A DNA stretch of 64,000 bases from Pseudomonas viridiflava (lineage in GTDB: Bacteria; Pseudomonadota; Gammaproteobacteria; Pseudomonadales; Pseudomonadaceae): NCBI RefSeq assembly GCF_900582625.1, contig NZ_UTIQ01000138.1:1-64000 (forward strand), in the 5' to 3' direction. This document shows positions 42,789-53,687 of this stretch, one piece after another. The stretch's first letter is position 1. Each line of letters begins with the position of its first letter. A program made the position numbers and the translations under genes. The notes beneath the pieces were generated by a model. That model saw only the letters and a program-made list of their open reading frames with translations, was not told the origin of the DNA and did no database searches.

Positions 42789-43973
42789 ATGCGTGAAGTA
42801 GTGATCGTCGACAGCGTGCGGACTGGCCTGGCCAAGTCCTTTCGCGGCAAGTTCAACCTGACCCGTCCGGACGACATGGCCGCGCATTGCGTCAATGCTC
42901 TGCTGGAACGCAACAAGATCGACCCGGCTTCGGTAGAAGACTGCATCGTCGGTGCAGGCTCCAACGAAGGCGCGCAGGGTTACAACATTGGCCGCAACGT
43001 GGCCGTGTTGTCGGGCCTGGGCACTCAGGTGGCCGGCATGACCCTCAACCGTTTCTGCTCCTCGGGCCTGCAGGCTATCGCCATCGCCGCCAACCAGATT
43101 GCCTCGGGCTGCAGCGACATCATCGTCGCCGGTGGTGTTGAATCGATCACCATGACCCTGAAAAGCGTCAACACCGACAACCTGATCAACCCGCTGCTTA
43201 AAGTCAGCTCGCCGGGCATCTACTACCCGATGGGTCAGACCGCCGAGATCGTCGCCCGCCGCTACAACGTCACCCGCGAACAGCAAGACGAATACGCCCT
43301 GCAAAGCCAGCAACGCACCGCGCGCGCCCAGGCTGAAGGCCTGTTCGACGACGAAATCGTGCCGATGGCCGTCAAGTACCAAGTGGAAGACAAAGCCACC
43401 GGCGAAAAATCCATCGTTGAAGGCGTGGTCGATCGCGACGATTGCAACCGTGCCGACACCACCCTGGCCAGCCTGCAAGGCCTGAAGCCAGTGTTCGCCG
43501 AAGACGGTTCGGTAACGGCCGGCAACGCCTCGCAGCTGTCGGACGGCGCCTCCATGACCCTGGTGATGAGCCTGGATAAGGCCAAGGAACTGGGCCTGGA
43601 ACCGCTGGCGTATTTCCGCGGTTTCACCGTTGCCGGTTGTGAGCCGGACGAAATGGGCATCGGCCCGGTGTACTCGGTGCCCAAACTGCTCAAAGCCCGT
43701 GGCCTGGAAGTGGACGACATCGACCTGTGGGAACTGAACGAAGCGTTCGCCTCGCAGTGCCTGTATGCCCGTGATTTCCTGAAAATCGACAACGAGAAAT
43801 ACAACGTCAACGGCGGGTCGATCTCCATCGGCCACCCGTTCGGCATGACCGGCTCGCGCCAGGTCGGCCACCTCGTGCGTGAACTGCGCCGTCGTGGCAA
43901 GCGCTACGGCATCGTGACCATGTGCGTAGGCGGCGGCATGGGCGCTACTGGCCTGTTCGAAGCCTACAAATAA
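42789..43973 (+). CDS. Acetyl-CoA C-acyltransferase (thiolase)
   Basis: 394-aa thiolase. Nucleophile Cys90 in NRFCSSGLQAIA, acyl-binding GGVESIT, general-base His in GHPFGMTGSRQ, and second Cys in TMCVGGGMGATGLFEAYK. GAGG precedes ATG 42789. It cleaves 3-ketoacyl-CoA in beta-oxidation or condenses acetyl-CoA; no FadB partner is adjacent, so the pathway is not fixed. Strongly biased codons suggest good expression. Confidence 0.93.
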   Translation: MREVVIVDSVRTGLAKSFRGKFNLTRPDDMAAHCVNALLERNKIDPASVEDCIVGAGSNEGAQGYNIGRNVAVLSGLGTQVAGMTLNRFCSSGLQAIAIAANQIASGCSDIIVAGGVESITMTLKSVNTDNLINPLLKVSSPGIYYPMGQTAEIVARRYNVTREQQDEYALQSQQRTARAQAEGLFDDEIVPMAVKYQVEDKATGEKSIVEGVVDRDDCNRADTTLASLQGLKPVFAEDGSVTAGNASQLSDGASMTLVMSLDKAKELGLEPLAYFRGFTVAGCEPDEMGIGPVYSVPKLLKARGLEVDDIDLWELNEAFASQCLYARDFLKIDNEKYNVNGGSISIGHPFGMTGSRQVGHLVRELRRRGKRYGIVTMCVGGGMGATGLFEAYK

Positions 43974-43988
43974 GGTTTCGCCGCCCAT

Positions 43989-44015
43989 AAAAAACCGCGC
44001 TTCGGCGCGGTTTTT
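43989..44015 (+). terminator. Intrinsic terminator after the thiolase
   Basis: AAAACCGCGC-TTCG-GCGCGGTTTTT: a perfect stem with a TTCG loop and T run, 15 bp after the stop. Confidence 0.95.
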
Positions 44016-44065
44016 CTATGCGTTGATACGTGACTGACGCCATTCTCTCCGCCAGCGTACGTCCT

Positions 44066-44087
44066 GTAGGAGAGGCTTTAGCCTCGA
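44066..44087. repeat. Single REP sequence
   Basis: GTAGGAGAGGCTTTAGCCTC forms a short hairpin of the pseudomonad REP type between the thiolase terminator and the small DUF6316 gene. Confidence 0.7.
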
Positions 44088-44117
44088 TTCTCCCGACGAA
44101 AACGGTGATCTCGAAGC

Positions 44118-44354
44118 CTAGTGATCAATAGTCCCATGCCGATCCATAAACGTGCGGCTCTCGATAATGTCGTCGCCTTGTAACTGCCGGCGCACGTACA
44201 TCGCAATCTCCCGCTCAGCATCCACGCGAGTGAAATACGGGCCTTCCAACGTGCCTTCGCGGGTGGCGAAAAAATACTGACCGTTCACGGCGCTGACCCG
44301 CTCACTGCGGTAATGGGTAGCGGCGGCGGCATCCTGCGTACGTTGGCTGAACAT
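44118..44354 (-). CDS. DUF6316-family small protein
   Basis: 78 aa. The core THYRSERVSAVNGQYFFATREGTLEGPYFTRVDAEREI matches the pseudomonad DUF6316 family, a small soluble domain of unknown function with a GxxxGPY-type strand-turn. The start is not strongly marked by a ribosome site. Stand-alone gene. Confidence 0.8.
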   Translation of the reverse strand: MFSQRTQDAAAATHYRSERVSAVNGQYFFATREGTLEGPYFTRVDAEREIAMYVRRQLQGDDIIESRTFMDRHGTIDH

Positions 44355-44626
44355 GGGTGTAGCTCCATAGGCGAGTCGGATTGTGTGAGTGTAATCACAC
44401 TTCGCCTGTTCGCCACGTTAGCCGATAAATGGTGGCCTTTTCCAAGTAGATCGCCACTATTTACGGGTATTTCCACTTAATTGACGTCAGCGTAATGGCG
44501 TTTTCCAAGTCGAGGCGGCGAGCCGTACAGTTACGGCGCTCAACTGTTCCTGTGTTTGCGGGTGAGCGGCTGCCTAAAATGCGGGCTTTGCCAGCGTTTG
44601 CTGCGCTCTGCTCACTTGAGGCTGCC

Positions 44627-45580
44627 ATGCACACTTCTTCCGGCCGTTGGGTTTACGGCCTGACGCTTGCCCTGATCACCGCCGTGCTCTGGGGTGTTCT
44701 TCCTATCAAATTGAAAGAAGTGCTGGAGGTGATGGACCCCATCACCGTGACCTGGTATCGCCTGATCGTTTCCGGCTCGCTGCTCTTGGTTTACCTGGCG
44801 TTGACGCGCCGCCTGCCCGATTTCAAATTGCTCGGCGGCAATGGTCGGGTGCTGCTGGCGGTGGCCGTGCTGGGTCTGATCGGCAATTACGTGCTGTATC
44901 TGATCGGCCTGAAAGTGCTCAGCCCCGGCACTACGCAATTGGTGATTCAGGTGGCGCCCATTCTGTTTCTGCTGGGCAGCGTGTGGCTGTTTCATGAGCG
45001 CTTTAGCGTCGGCCAGGCGATCGGCCTGGCGGTGTTGATTCTCGGCTTCGGCCTGTTCTTCAACCAACGCTTGCATGAGTTGCTGACGTCGCTGGGCACC
45101 TACACGGTCGGCGTGCTTACCGTTTTGCTCGCTGCCTTCGTCTGGACGTTTTATGGCCTGGCGCAGAAGCAGTTGCTGACCCGCTGGAATTCCATGCAAG
45201 TGATGATGGTCATCTACCTCGCCTGCGCTGCGTTGCTCACGCCGTGGGCACATCCGGCGCAAGTGCTGGAACTCAGTGCGCTGCAGTTCTGGTTGTTGAT
45301 CGCCTGCTGCCTGAACACGCTGGTGGCTTACGGCGCGTTTGCCGAAGCGCTGGCGCACTGGGAAGGTTCGCGAGTAAGTGCAACGCTGGCCATCACGCCG
45401 CTGGTGACCTTTGCGTCGGTTGCCGCCGCCGCGCAGCTATGGCCCGAGCATGTTCATCCCGAGCAGATCAATTGGCTGGCGTATGTCGGTGCGGTGCTGG
45501 TGGTGTTGGGCTCGGCGGTGACGGCCATTGGGCCGTCGCTGATGGCCAACCTGCGGGCGCGGCGGGCGACGGGGGAATAA
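44627..45580 (+). CDS. EamA/DMT-family transporter
   Basis: 317-aa inner-membrane protein with ten hydrophobic segments arranged as two EamA halves (VYGLTLALITAVLWGVLPIK; GVLTVLLAAFVWTFYGLAQK). GAGG lies 5 nt before ATG 44627. DMT exporters of this group move amino acids or metabolites; the substrate cannot be read from sequence. Stand-alone. Confidence 0.88.
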   Translation: MHTSSGRWVYGLTLALITAVLWGVLPIKLKEVLEVMDPITVTWYRLIVSGSLLLVYLALTRRLPDFKLLGGNGRVLLAVAVLGLIGNYVLYLIGLKVLSPGTTQLVIQVAPILFLLGSVWLFHERFSVGQAIGLAVLILGFGLFFNQRLHELLTSLGTYTVGVLTVLLAAFVWTFYGLAQKQLLTRWNSMQVMMVIYLACAALLTPWAHPAQVLELSALQFWLLIACCLNTLVAYGAFAEALAHWEGSRVSATLAITPLVTFASVAAAAQLWPEHVHPEQINWLAYVGAVLVVLGSAVTAIGPSLMANLRARRATGE

Positions 45581-45588
45581 CTGCTTTC

Positions 45589-45667
45589 TGCGGGAGCGGC
45601 CGGCCGGCGATCCGGTTTAGCCGCGATGCTCTCTCGAAAAGCATCGCGGCTAAAGCCGCTCCCACAG
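45589..45667. repeat. REPIN-like inverted pair
   Basis: CGGGAGCGGCCGG at the left and GGCTAAAGCCGCTCCCACAG at the right form a long hairpin with an inner AGCATCGCGGC repeat, between convergent genes. Confidence 0.8.
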
Positions 45668-45689
45668 AGTGTGTGAAATCTTCAAATCT

Positions 45690-46302
45690 TTAAATCTTCG
45701 AACCCAACAACTCGGCCTTACGCAGCCAAGCCTGGCGCTGCGTTTCGGTCGACGGCCGAATGGGTGAGAACTGCGCCAGACGGCGGGTTTTGATGCCGCA
45801 GAAGCCGAGAATGGTGCGGGTCATTTGCCGGTGCGCCGGGGCGCCGTAGATCCAGCGGAAGTACCACGGCGGCGTGTCCATGGTCACTAGCAGATCAGCC
45901 GTGCGGCCGGTCAACAGTTTGTCCCATAGCTGCGAGCGGTTGCGGTATTTGAAGGCGAAGCCAGGCAGGAAGGTGCGGTCGAAAAAGCCTTTGAGCAGCG
46001 CCGGAATACCACCCCACCAAACCGGATAAACGAACACCAAATGCTCGGCCCAGTGAATCTGGCGCTGGGCTTCCAGCAGGTCGGCTTCCAGTGTCTGGCT
46101 TTGGTCGTAACCGTCGCGCAGGATCGGGTCGAACTGCAGCTCGCCGAGTTTCAGTTGGCGCACCACGTGGCCTTGGCCACGGGCGCCGACGGTGTAAGCC
46201 TCGGCCAAGGCGTTGCAAAAACTGTTGCCCTTGGGCGTGCCCAAAATCAGCAGTATTCGCTTGCCGTCGCCTTCCAGTGGCGTGGCGCCGCTCCTGACCT
46301 CG

Positions 46303-46310
<8 letters not shown>
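45690..46310 (-). CDS. NAD(P)H-dependent quinone oxidoreductase, flavodoxin-like fold
   Basis: 206 aa. FMN-binding [20 protein letters not shown] at the N terminus, then [30 protein letters not shown], the NQO1/KefF-type signature, and a Trp-Tyr-rich cap ([18 protein letters not shown]). ATG 46310 with GAGG 9 nt upstream; the start overlaps the end of fumC by 8 bp, so it is co-translated with it. It reduces quinones by two electrons. Confidence 0.9.
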
Positions 46311-47697
<1,387 letters not shown>

Positions 47698-47806
47698 GGT
47701 TCTTCTCCGCGGACTGTTCCGGCAGTTTAGGCGTTGCTCTGGCGGGCAGGTTCCCTGTAACGCGCATAAAACGTTACAGCGCTTCGCTGCTCGCGGCTGT
47801 GGCGGG

Positions 47807-48820
47807 CTACCACCGCGCGTTGGTGGTGCCCAGCCAACCCAGGGCGCCGTCTACCGGCACGCGCTCGCCTTTTGGCCCGCGCAGTACGCCGTCGAATTGG
47901 CCGAACCATTGGCGGGTTTCGGCATAGAACGGGCCGACCTTCGGCCGCGCCACATGTTGCTGGCGCGGGGTGAACACCAGCGCCACGTGGTCATCGTCGG
48001 TAGTTAACTGCCAAGGCGCGGAGGGATTGTGCAGGTTGCCGGTGATCGTCATGGGGCTGGTGACATGCTGCAGCTCGCCGCCAAACCACAGGGCGTTTTC
48101 CGACAGGCCCGTGTTGTCCGTCCAACCAGAACCGAAGTTGCCGGCAATACCGCCAGGCGCGGCGAAGGCGGCGCGGGTCCAGCGGGTATTGAGCGGCCAC
48201 ACGCCACGACCGAAATCCAGCGCGGCAAAGCTGTTGCCGGGTACGCAGTGGTATTGCGTGCTGCCCAACTGTACGTCACCGCTGGCCGGCAGCCCCACAT
48301 GCCGGGACGTGGCGTGGAAGCCGCCCTGAGCAAACGGCACCACCAGGTTCACTGAGTCGAGGTGGCCGGGGCGTTGCACGTCCAACGCCACCTGCAAGGT
48401 TTGCCCGCCAATGTCCGGCACCGTGGCAACCAGACGGGCGCGGCCAGGGTGCTCGTCTACGCGAATTTGCAGGCGCGAGTGCTGGAAGACGTGACCCTGC
48501 AAGGGTGTGTCAGGCATCTCGCAGCCGCGCGCCAGGGGCCGCAGCTGCGTGTGGGCGACGGCATGACCGGTTTGCAGGTCGAGAAAATAGACGGCGCCGT
48601 AACCGATGTAATCGAGGTCCGCCACGGTGAGCGCCATCATCCAGTCCGGCGTGGTGATGCACCAGTGGTTCCAGCGCTTTCGGCGGCCATAGTGCCCGGG
48701 CAGGGCGCAATTCAGGTGGGGGCGGCTCGACCAGCCGATGGCGTTCGGCAGGAGCCTGCCCTTGGCATCGCATAAAGGCTGCCAAGGGTCGGAGACGAGG
48801 GCGGTACTGAGGTTGCTCAT
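47807..48820 (-). CDS. DUF2804-family protein
   Basis: 337 aa. The N terminus [41 protein letters not shown] and the beta-rich body ending [16 protein letters not shown] match DUF2804, a lipocalin/CrtC-like beta-barrel group of unknown function, soluble and without a signal peptide. ATG 48820 is the family start. Confidence 0.85.
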   Translation of the reverse strand: MSNLSTALVSDPWQPLCDAKGRLLPNAIGWSSRPHLNCALPGHYGRRKRWNHWCITTPDWMMALTVADLDYIGYGAVYFLDLQTGHAVAHTQLRPLARGCEMPDTPLQGHVFQHSRLQIRVDEHPGRARLVATVPDIGGQTLQVALDVQRPGHLDSVNLVVPFAQGGFHATSRHVGLPASGDVQLGSTQYHCVPGNSFAALDFGRGVWPLNTRWTRAAFAAPGGIAGNFGSGWTDNTGLSENALWFGGELQHVTSPMTITGNLHNPSAPWQLTTDDDHVALVFTPRQQHVARPKVGPFYAETRQWFGQFDGVLRGPKGERVPVDGALGWLGTTNARW

Positions 48821-49139
48821 CGAACACGTCCGTGTGTTGCTGAATAAGGTGTGGCGAAACCGGGCCGGTGAAACGGGGCGCATTTTCTGGCGCGTGTCGC
48901 GGCGGGTAGCCAATTTGTTGGCGCGAAGAATGCACCGTCGAAGGGGCGTGCTGCAAGTGCTGGCAATTCGCTTGCGGACCAAAGGAATCTCCTCAACCGC
49001 TGTCAGGATTTTCCCGCCGGCTAGCGCAGTGCAACCGCTGCGCTTGAGCCGTGTCCAAGCAACGCGCAGAATGCCCAGCCTCCGGGATTTGCCTTTACTT
49101 CTCTCTTTCTATCCGCTTTCAAAACCAAGGAAACACCCA
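48821..49139. other. Intergenic region between divergent DUF2804 and DUF2059 genes
   Basis: 319 bp, GC-rich, holding the control regions of both genes. No gene, palindrome or clear promoter consensus was recognised. Confidence 0.5.
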
Positions 49140-49670
49140 ATGACCCCGATTCGTACCCTTTGCACTGCCGCCTTTATGGTCTGCCTGAGCGCCAACGTAT
49201 TCGCAGACGCTAAAAGCCACGCCGCCAACGCTGAAACCTTCCTGAAACTGGCCCACGCCGACAAACTCACCGCCCCGATCTACGCCCAAGTTGATCAACT
49301 CTTCGATCAACGCTTCGTTCAGGCCCAAGCGCCAGAAACCAAAAAAGCCCTTCTCGAAACCTACAAAGCAAAAGCCAAGGCTTCCCTCGACAAAGCCGTC
49401 GCCTGGGACAAACTCAAGCCCGACATGGTCAAGCTCTACACCACCAACTTCAGCGAGCAGGAACTCAAAGACCTGATCGCCTTCTACCAGTCGCCACTGG
49501 GCAAGAAAGTGCAGGAAACCATGCCGCGCGTAACCGCACAGTCCGCGCAAATGGCCCAAGCCAAGCTGGAAGGTGCTGTTCCAGAAGTGAACAAACTGCT
49601 GGCCGACATGACAAAAGAAATTGCCCCGGCCGACGCCAAAGCCGCGCCAGCCCCAGCCAAAAAGCCGTAA
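49140..49670 (+). CDS. DUF2059-family secreted protein
   Basis: 176 aa. Signal peptide TLCTAAFMVCLSANVFA; the helical core FLKLAHADKLTAPIYAQVDQ to EQELKDLIAFYQSPLGKKVQE is the DUF2059 hallmark, with an Ala-Pro-Lys tail. CAAGGAAA precedes ATG 49140. Function unknown, periplasmic. It is 12 bp upstream of the BolA gene, so probably one operon. Confidence 0.88.
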   Translation: MTPIRTLCTAAFMVCLSANVFADAKSHAANAETFLKLAHADKLTAPIYAQVDQLFDQRFVQAQAPETKKALLETYKAKAKASLDKAVAWDKLKPDMVKLYTTNFSEQELKDLIAFYQSPLGKKVQETMPRVTAQSAQMAQAKLEGAVPEVNKLLADMTKEIAPADAKAAPAPAKKP

Positions 49671-49682
49671 TCGGAGCCTTGT

Positions 49683-49976
49683 ATGACTATGCGTGAACGC
49701 ATTCAAACCACCCTGGCGGCGCTCGACCCTTCGTTCGTCGACGTGCAGGACGAAAGCCACATGCACAGCCGTGGCCTGGAAACCCACTTCAAAGCCGTGG
49801 TGGTGACGCCAGCGTTTGCTGGCCTGAATGCGGTCAAGCGCCACCAGAAGGTGTACGCCACATTGGGCGACCTGATGGGCCAATTCCACGCACTGGCGCT
49901 GCATACCTATACACCCGAAGAATGGGCCGCCACCGGCGCCACCCCAGCTTCGCCGACCTGCGCAGGCGGGCACTAA
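49683..49976 (+). CDS. BolA-family protein
   Basis: 97 aa. The class II KH-like BolA fold: DESHMHSRGLETHFKAVVVTPAFAGLNAVKRHQKVYATLG carries the conserved His and the RHQ(K/L)VY motif. BolA-type proteins partner monothiol glutaredoxins in Fe-S handling or act in stress morphology. The C-terminal tail is longer than usual and Ala/Thr-rich. Confidence 0.92.
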   Translation: MTMRERIQTTLAALDPSFVDVQDESHMHSRGLETHFKAVVVTPAFAGLNAVKRHQKVYATLGDLMGQFHALALHTYTPEEWAATGATPASPTCAGGH

Positions 49977-50003
49977 CCCCCCCCGCGCTGGCTCCCGGAA
50001 ACG

Positions 50004-50041
50004 AAAACCGCCGCTTGACCTGATCAAGCGGCGGTTTTTTT
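50004..50041 (+). terminator. Intrinsic terminator after bolA
   Basis: AAAACCGCCGCTTGA pairs with TCAAGCGGCGGTTTT around a 4-6 nt loop, followed by T7. Confidence 0.95.
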
Positions 50042-50060
50042 ATGGCCGCTCGCAAACTAC

Positions 50061-50150
50061 CTGTGGGAGCGACTTCAGTCGCGATTCCCGGAAACGCCGC
50101 TCTAATGCCCGACCGAATAACGGCCTTCGCGACTGAAGTCGCTCCTACAG
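50061..50150. repeat. REPIN-like inverted pair
   Basis: CTGTGGGAGCGACTTCAGTC at the left and GACTGAAGTCGCTCCTACAG at the right are near-perfect inverted repeats ~50 bp apart, just upstream of trhO. Confidence 0.9.
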
Positions 50151-50278
50151 GGGCCGTGCGCAACGCAGCATGGCCGACGCCCCGAAACTCGCATAAAATG
50201 CGCGCCGCGCCAGCCGGCGCCATTTTCAACACAAAATCCGGTCCGCCCTTTGCGAGGGTGACCACCTGGAGAATCCCC

Positions 50279-51217
50279 ATGACCCACCCCATCGTCGTGG
50301 CGGCGCTGTACAAGTTCGTCACCCTGACTGACTACGAAGCGCTGCGTGAACCGCTGTTGCAAGCCATGCTCGACAACGGCATCAAAGGCACCTTGTTGAT
50401 CGCCCTCGAAGGCATCAACGGCACCGTTTCCGGTAGCCGCGAAGGCATCGACGGCTTGCTGGCCTGGCTCAAGCGCGACGAGCGTTTTGTCGATATCGAC
50501 CACAAAGAATCGTTCTGCGACGAGCAGCCGTTCTACCGCACCAAGGTCAAGCTGAAGAAAGAAATCGTCACCCTCGGCGTGCCGGGCGTCGACCCGAACC
50601 AGCAAGTGGGCACCTATGTGGAGCCGCAAGACTGGAACGCGCTGATCGACGATCCCGAAGTGCTGCTGATCGACACCCGCAACGACTACGAAGTGGCCAT
50701 TGGCACCTTCGAAGGCGCGCAAGACCCGAAAACCAAAAGCTTCCGCGACTTTCCCGCCTATATCGAAGCCAACTTCGACCCGGCCAAGCACAAGAAGGTC
50801 GCCATGTTCTGCACCGGTGGCATTCGCTGCGAAAAGGCCTCGAGCTACATGCTCAGCCAAGGTTTCGACGAAGTGTTTCACCTCAAGGGCGGCATTCTTA
50901 AGTACCTGGAAGAAGTGCCGCAGGAAGAAACGCGGTGGAAGGGCGACTGTTTCGTCTTCGACAACCGCGTCACCGTGCGCCACGACCTCAGCGAGGGCGA
51001 GTACGACCAATGCCACGCGTGCCGCATTCCCATTTCCATCGCCGACCGTGAGTCGCCGCACTACGTGCCTGGCGTCAGCTGCCCGCATTGCTGGGACAGC
51101 CTCAGCGAGAAAACCCGGGCCGGCGCACGTGAGCGGCAAAAGCAGATCGAACTGGCAAAAGCCCGCAACCAACCCCATCCTTTGGGCTACAACCCACGGG
51201 AAAAAGGCCGCGACTAA
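50279..51217 (+). CDS. trhO: tRNA uridine(34) 5-hydroxylase TrhO (YceA, rhodanese-like)
   Basis: 312 aa. N-terminal YceA/acylphosphatase-like domain ~1-95, rhodanese domain ~120-220 with catalytic Cys in [16 protein letters not shown], and a C-terminal Zn-like Cys cluster (CHACRIPI...SCPHCW). GGAG precedes ATG 50279. It hydroxylates U34 of tRNA to ho5U with molecular oxygen. Confidence 0.93.
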   Translation: MTHPIVVAALYKFVTLTDYEALREPLLQAMLDNGIKGTLLIALEGINGTVSGSREGIDGLLAWLKRDERFVDIDHKESFCDEQPFYRTKVKLKKEIVTLGVPGVDPNQQVGTYVEPQDWNALIDDPEVLLIDTRNDYEVAIGTFEGAQDPKTKSFRDFPAYIEANFDPAKHKKVAMFCTGGIRCEKASSYMLSQGFDEVFHLKGGILKYLEEVPQEETRWKGDCFVFDNRVTVRHDLSEGEYDQCHACRIPISIADRESPHYVPGVSCPHCWDSLSEKTRAGARERQKQIELAKARNQPHPLGYNPREKGRD

Positions 51218-51271
51218 ACGCGCGGCCCGCGCCTTCTCAATCAAGATCGTCCCGGCCATTGGAGCCCACGC

Positions 51272-51907
51272 ATGCACGCACGTCTGATCTATGTGATGGA
51301 CCCGATGTGTTCCTGGTGCTGGGGCTTCGCTCCGGTATTCGACGCGCTGGCGCAGCAAGCGCTGGCCGCTGGCGTCAGCAGTCATCTGGTGGCCGGCGGC
51401 TTGCGCGCTGGCACTGCCGCCGCGCTGGAACCGACCACCAAGCGCTACATCCTCGAACATTGGCAATCGGTGCACGCTAGCACCGGCCAGGCCTTCACCT
51501 TTGACGGGGCGCTGGCCGGCGGCTTCGTGTACGACACCGAACCCGCCTGCCGCGCCTTGGTGGCGGCGCGCAATCTGGATGCAGAAAGCGCCTGGCCGTT
51601 GGTGAAATTGATTCAACACGCCTTCTATGTGGAAGGCCGCGACGTCACTCAGGCCGCCGTGCTGGTGGAGCTGGCCGAACAGGCCGGACTGCCGCGCATC
51701 GAGTTTGCTGCCGCCTTCGACAGCGCCACCGAGCAGGCCGCTACCGCCGCCGATTTCGAGTGGACGCAAAACCTCGGCATCGCCGGTTTTCCCACCGTGC
51801 TGGCCGAGCGCAACGGGCAGTTGGCCTTGCTCACCAATGGCTATCAACCGCTGGAACAACTGGCGCCGCTGTTGGCGCGCTGGTTGGAGCACGGCGCCCA
51901 TGCTTGA
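51272..51907 (+). CDS. DsbA-family (FrnE-like) thiol oxidoreductase
   Basis: 211-aa cytoplasmic DsbA fold. Active site CSWCWGF at residues ~13-19 (CxxC), a helical insert, and cis-Pro loop GIAGFPTVLA. No signal peptide, so it acts in the cytosol, unlike classical DsbA. It overlaps the next gene by 8 bp. Reported relatives reduce or isomerise disulfides; substrate unknown. Confidence 0.9.
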   Translation: MHARLIYVMDPMCSWCWGFAPVFDALAQQALAAGVSSHLVAGGLRAGTAAALEPTTKRYILEHWQSVHASTGQAFTFDGALAGGFVYDTEPACRALVAARNLDAESAWPLVKLIQHAFYVEGRDVTQAAVLVELAEQAGLPRIEFAAAFDSATEQAATAADFEWTQNLGIAGFPTVLAERNGQLALLTNGYQPLEQLAPLLARWLEHGAHA

Positions 51908-53678
51908 TCGCCTGAGCTGGGAAGAAATCCGCCGTCTGGCGCTGCGCCATAGAAAGTCGTTAATCCTCGCCAACCTGGTTGCCGTATTCGCCACCCTGTG
52001 CAGCGTGCCGATCCCGTTGCTGCTGCCATTGCTGGTGGACGAAGTGCTGCTCAAGCAGGGCGATGCGGCGCTTAAAGTAATGAACCACGCGCTACCTAGC
52101 GCCTGGCAGAGCGCGGTCGGCTACATCGGCCTGATGGTGGCGATCACCCTGGTGCTGCGCGGTTCGGCGTTGATCTTCAACGTGCTGCAGGCCCGCCTGT
52201 TCGCGCGGCTGTCGAAAGACATCGTGTACCGCATTCGCGTGCGCCTGATCGAACGCCTCAAGCGTATTTCCCTCGGCGAATACGAAAGCCTGGGCAGCGG
52301 CACGGTGACCACGCACCTAGTCACCGACCTCGACACCCTGGACAAATTCGTCGGCGAAACCCTGAGCCGCTTTCTGGTCGCCATGCTCACTCTAACCGGC
52401 ACTGCCGGCATTCTGATGTGGATGCACTGGAAGCTGGCGCTGCTGATTCTGCTGTTCAACCCGCTGGTGATCTACGCCACGGTGCAGCTCGGCAAACGGG
52501 TCAAGCACCTGAAAAAGCTGGAGAACGACAGCACCTCGCGCTTCACCCAGGCGCTGACCGAAACCCTGGAAGCGATCCAGGAAGTGCGCGCCGGCAACCG
52601 TCAGGGTTTCTTCCTCGGCCGCCTTGGCCAGCGTGCGCAGGAAGTGCGCGATTACGCCGTGGCCTCGCAATGGAAAAGCGATGCCTCCAGCCGCGCCAGC
52701 GGCTTGCTGTTCCAGTTCGGCATCGACATTTTTCGCGCGGCGGCGATGCTCACCGTGCTGTTTTCTGATTTGTCGATTGGCCAGATGCTCGCGGTGTTCA
52801 GTTACCTGTGGTTCATGATCGGCCCCGTCGAGCAACTGCTGAACCTGCAATACGCCTACTACGCCGCGGGTGGCGCGCTAACCCGCATCAACGAGTTGCT
52901 GGCGCGCGCCGACGAGCCGCAATACGTCGGCGGCGCTAATCCCTTCGCCGGCAAACCCACCGTGGGCGTCGAGGTGCGTGGACTGAGCTTCGCCTACAAC
53001 GACGAACCCGTGCTCGACGGCCTTAATCTGCGCATTTCGCCCGGCGAAAAAGTGGCCATTGTCGGCGCCAGCGGCGGTGGCAAAAGTACCTTGGTGCAGT
53101 TGCTGCTGGGCCTGTACACCGCGCAAAGCGGCAGCATTCGCTACGGCGATAAAAGCCTGGAAGAGATCGGCCTGGAAACCGTGCGTGAACACGTGGCCGT
53201 GGTGCTGCAACACCCGGCGCTGTTCAACGACACCGTGCGCGCCAACCTGACCATGGGTCGCGAGCGCAGCGACGACGCCTGCTGGCGTGCGCTGGAAATC
53301 GCGCAACTGGCGCACACCATTCAAGCCTTGCCCAAAGGCCTGGACAGCATCGTCGGCCGCTCCGGCGTGCGCTTGTCTGGCGGGCAACGCCAGCGCCTGG
53401 CCATCGCACGCATGGTGCTGGCCGAGCCGAGCGTGGTGATTCTCGACGAAGCCACCTCCGCCCTCGATGCCGCTACCGAATACGCCCTGCATCAGGCCCT
53501 CGGCCAGTTCCTGCAAGGGCGCACCACGCTGATCATCGCCCACCGACTTTCGGCCGTTAAGCAAGCGGATCGGGTGTTGGTGTTTGACGGCGGGCGCATT
53601 GCTGAAGATGGCGACCATCAGCAACTGATCGCCGAAGGCGGCCTGTACGCCAAGCTCTACGGCCACCTCCAGCACTGA
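51900..53678 (+). CDS. ABC exporter, fused permease-ATPase (MsbA/MDR-like)
   Basis: 592-aa half-transporter. Six-TM domain ~1-310 (LVAVFATLCSVPIPLLLPLLVD, LALLILLFNPLVIYATV and others), NBD ~350-592 with Walker A VGASGGGKST, signature LSGGQRQRL, Walker B VVILDEATSALD and H-loop IIAHRLS. ATG 51900 overlaps the DsbA-like gene. It probably exports a lipid or drug as a homodimer; the coupling to a thiol oxidoreductase recalls cytochrome/thiol exporters (CydDC), but this is only a suggestion. Confidence 0.9.
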   Translation: MLDRLSWEEIRRLALRHRKSLILANLVAVFATLCSVPIPLLLPLLVDEVLLKQGDAALKVMNHALPSAWQSAVGYIGLMVAITLVLRGSALIFNVLQARLFARLSKDIVYRIRVRLIERLKRISLGEYESLGSGTVTTHLVTDLDTLDKFVGETLSRFLVAMLTLTGTAGILMWMHWKLALLILLFNPLVIYATVQLGKRVKHLKKLENDSTSRFTQALTETLEAIQEVRAGNRQGFFLGRLGQRAQEVRDYAVASQWKSDASSRASGLLFQFGIDIFRAAAMLTVLFSDLSIGQMLAVFSYLWFMIGPVEQLLNLQYAYYAAGGALTRINELLARADEPQYVGGANPFAGKPTVGVEVRGLSFAYNDEPVLDGLNLRISPGEKVAIVGASGGGKSTLVQLLLGLYTAQSGSIRYGDKSLEEIGLETVREHVAVVLQHPALFNDTVRANLTMGRERSDDACWRALEIAQLAHTIQALPKGLDSIVGRSGVRLSGGQRQRLAIARMVLAEPSVVILDEATSALDAATEYALHQALGQFLQGRTTLIIAHRLSAVKQADRVLVFDGGRIAEDGDHQQLIAEGGLYAKLYGHLQH

Positions 53679-53687
53679 GCGCCGGGT

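Noticed and set aside
44495..44626. Longer N terminus for the DMT transporter
   Set aside because: Translation upstream of 44627 is Arg-rich and unlike the family; GAGG is placed correctly for ATG 44627.
50102..52054. 650-codon minus-strand frame across trhO and the DsbA-like gene
   Set aside because: It spans two genes and a REP pair, and has no recognisable domains.
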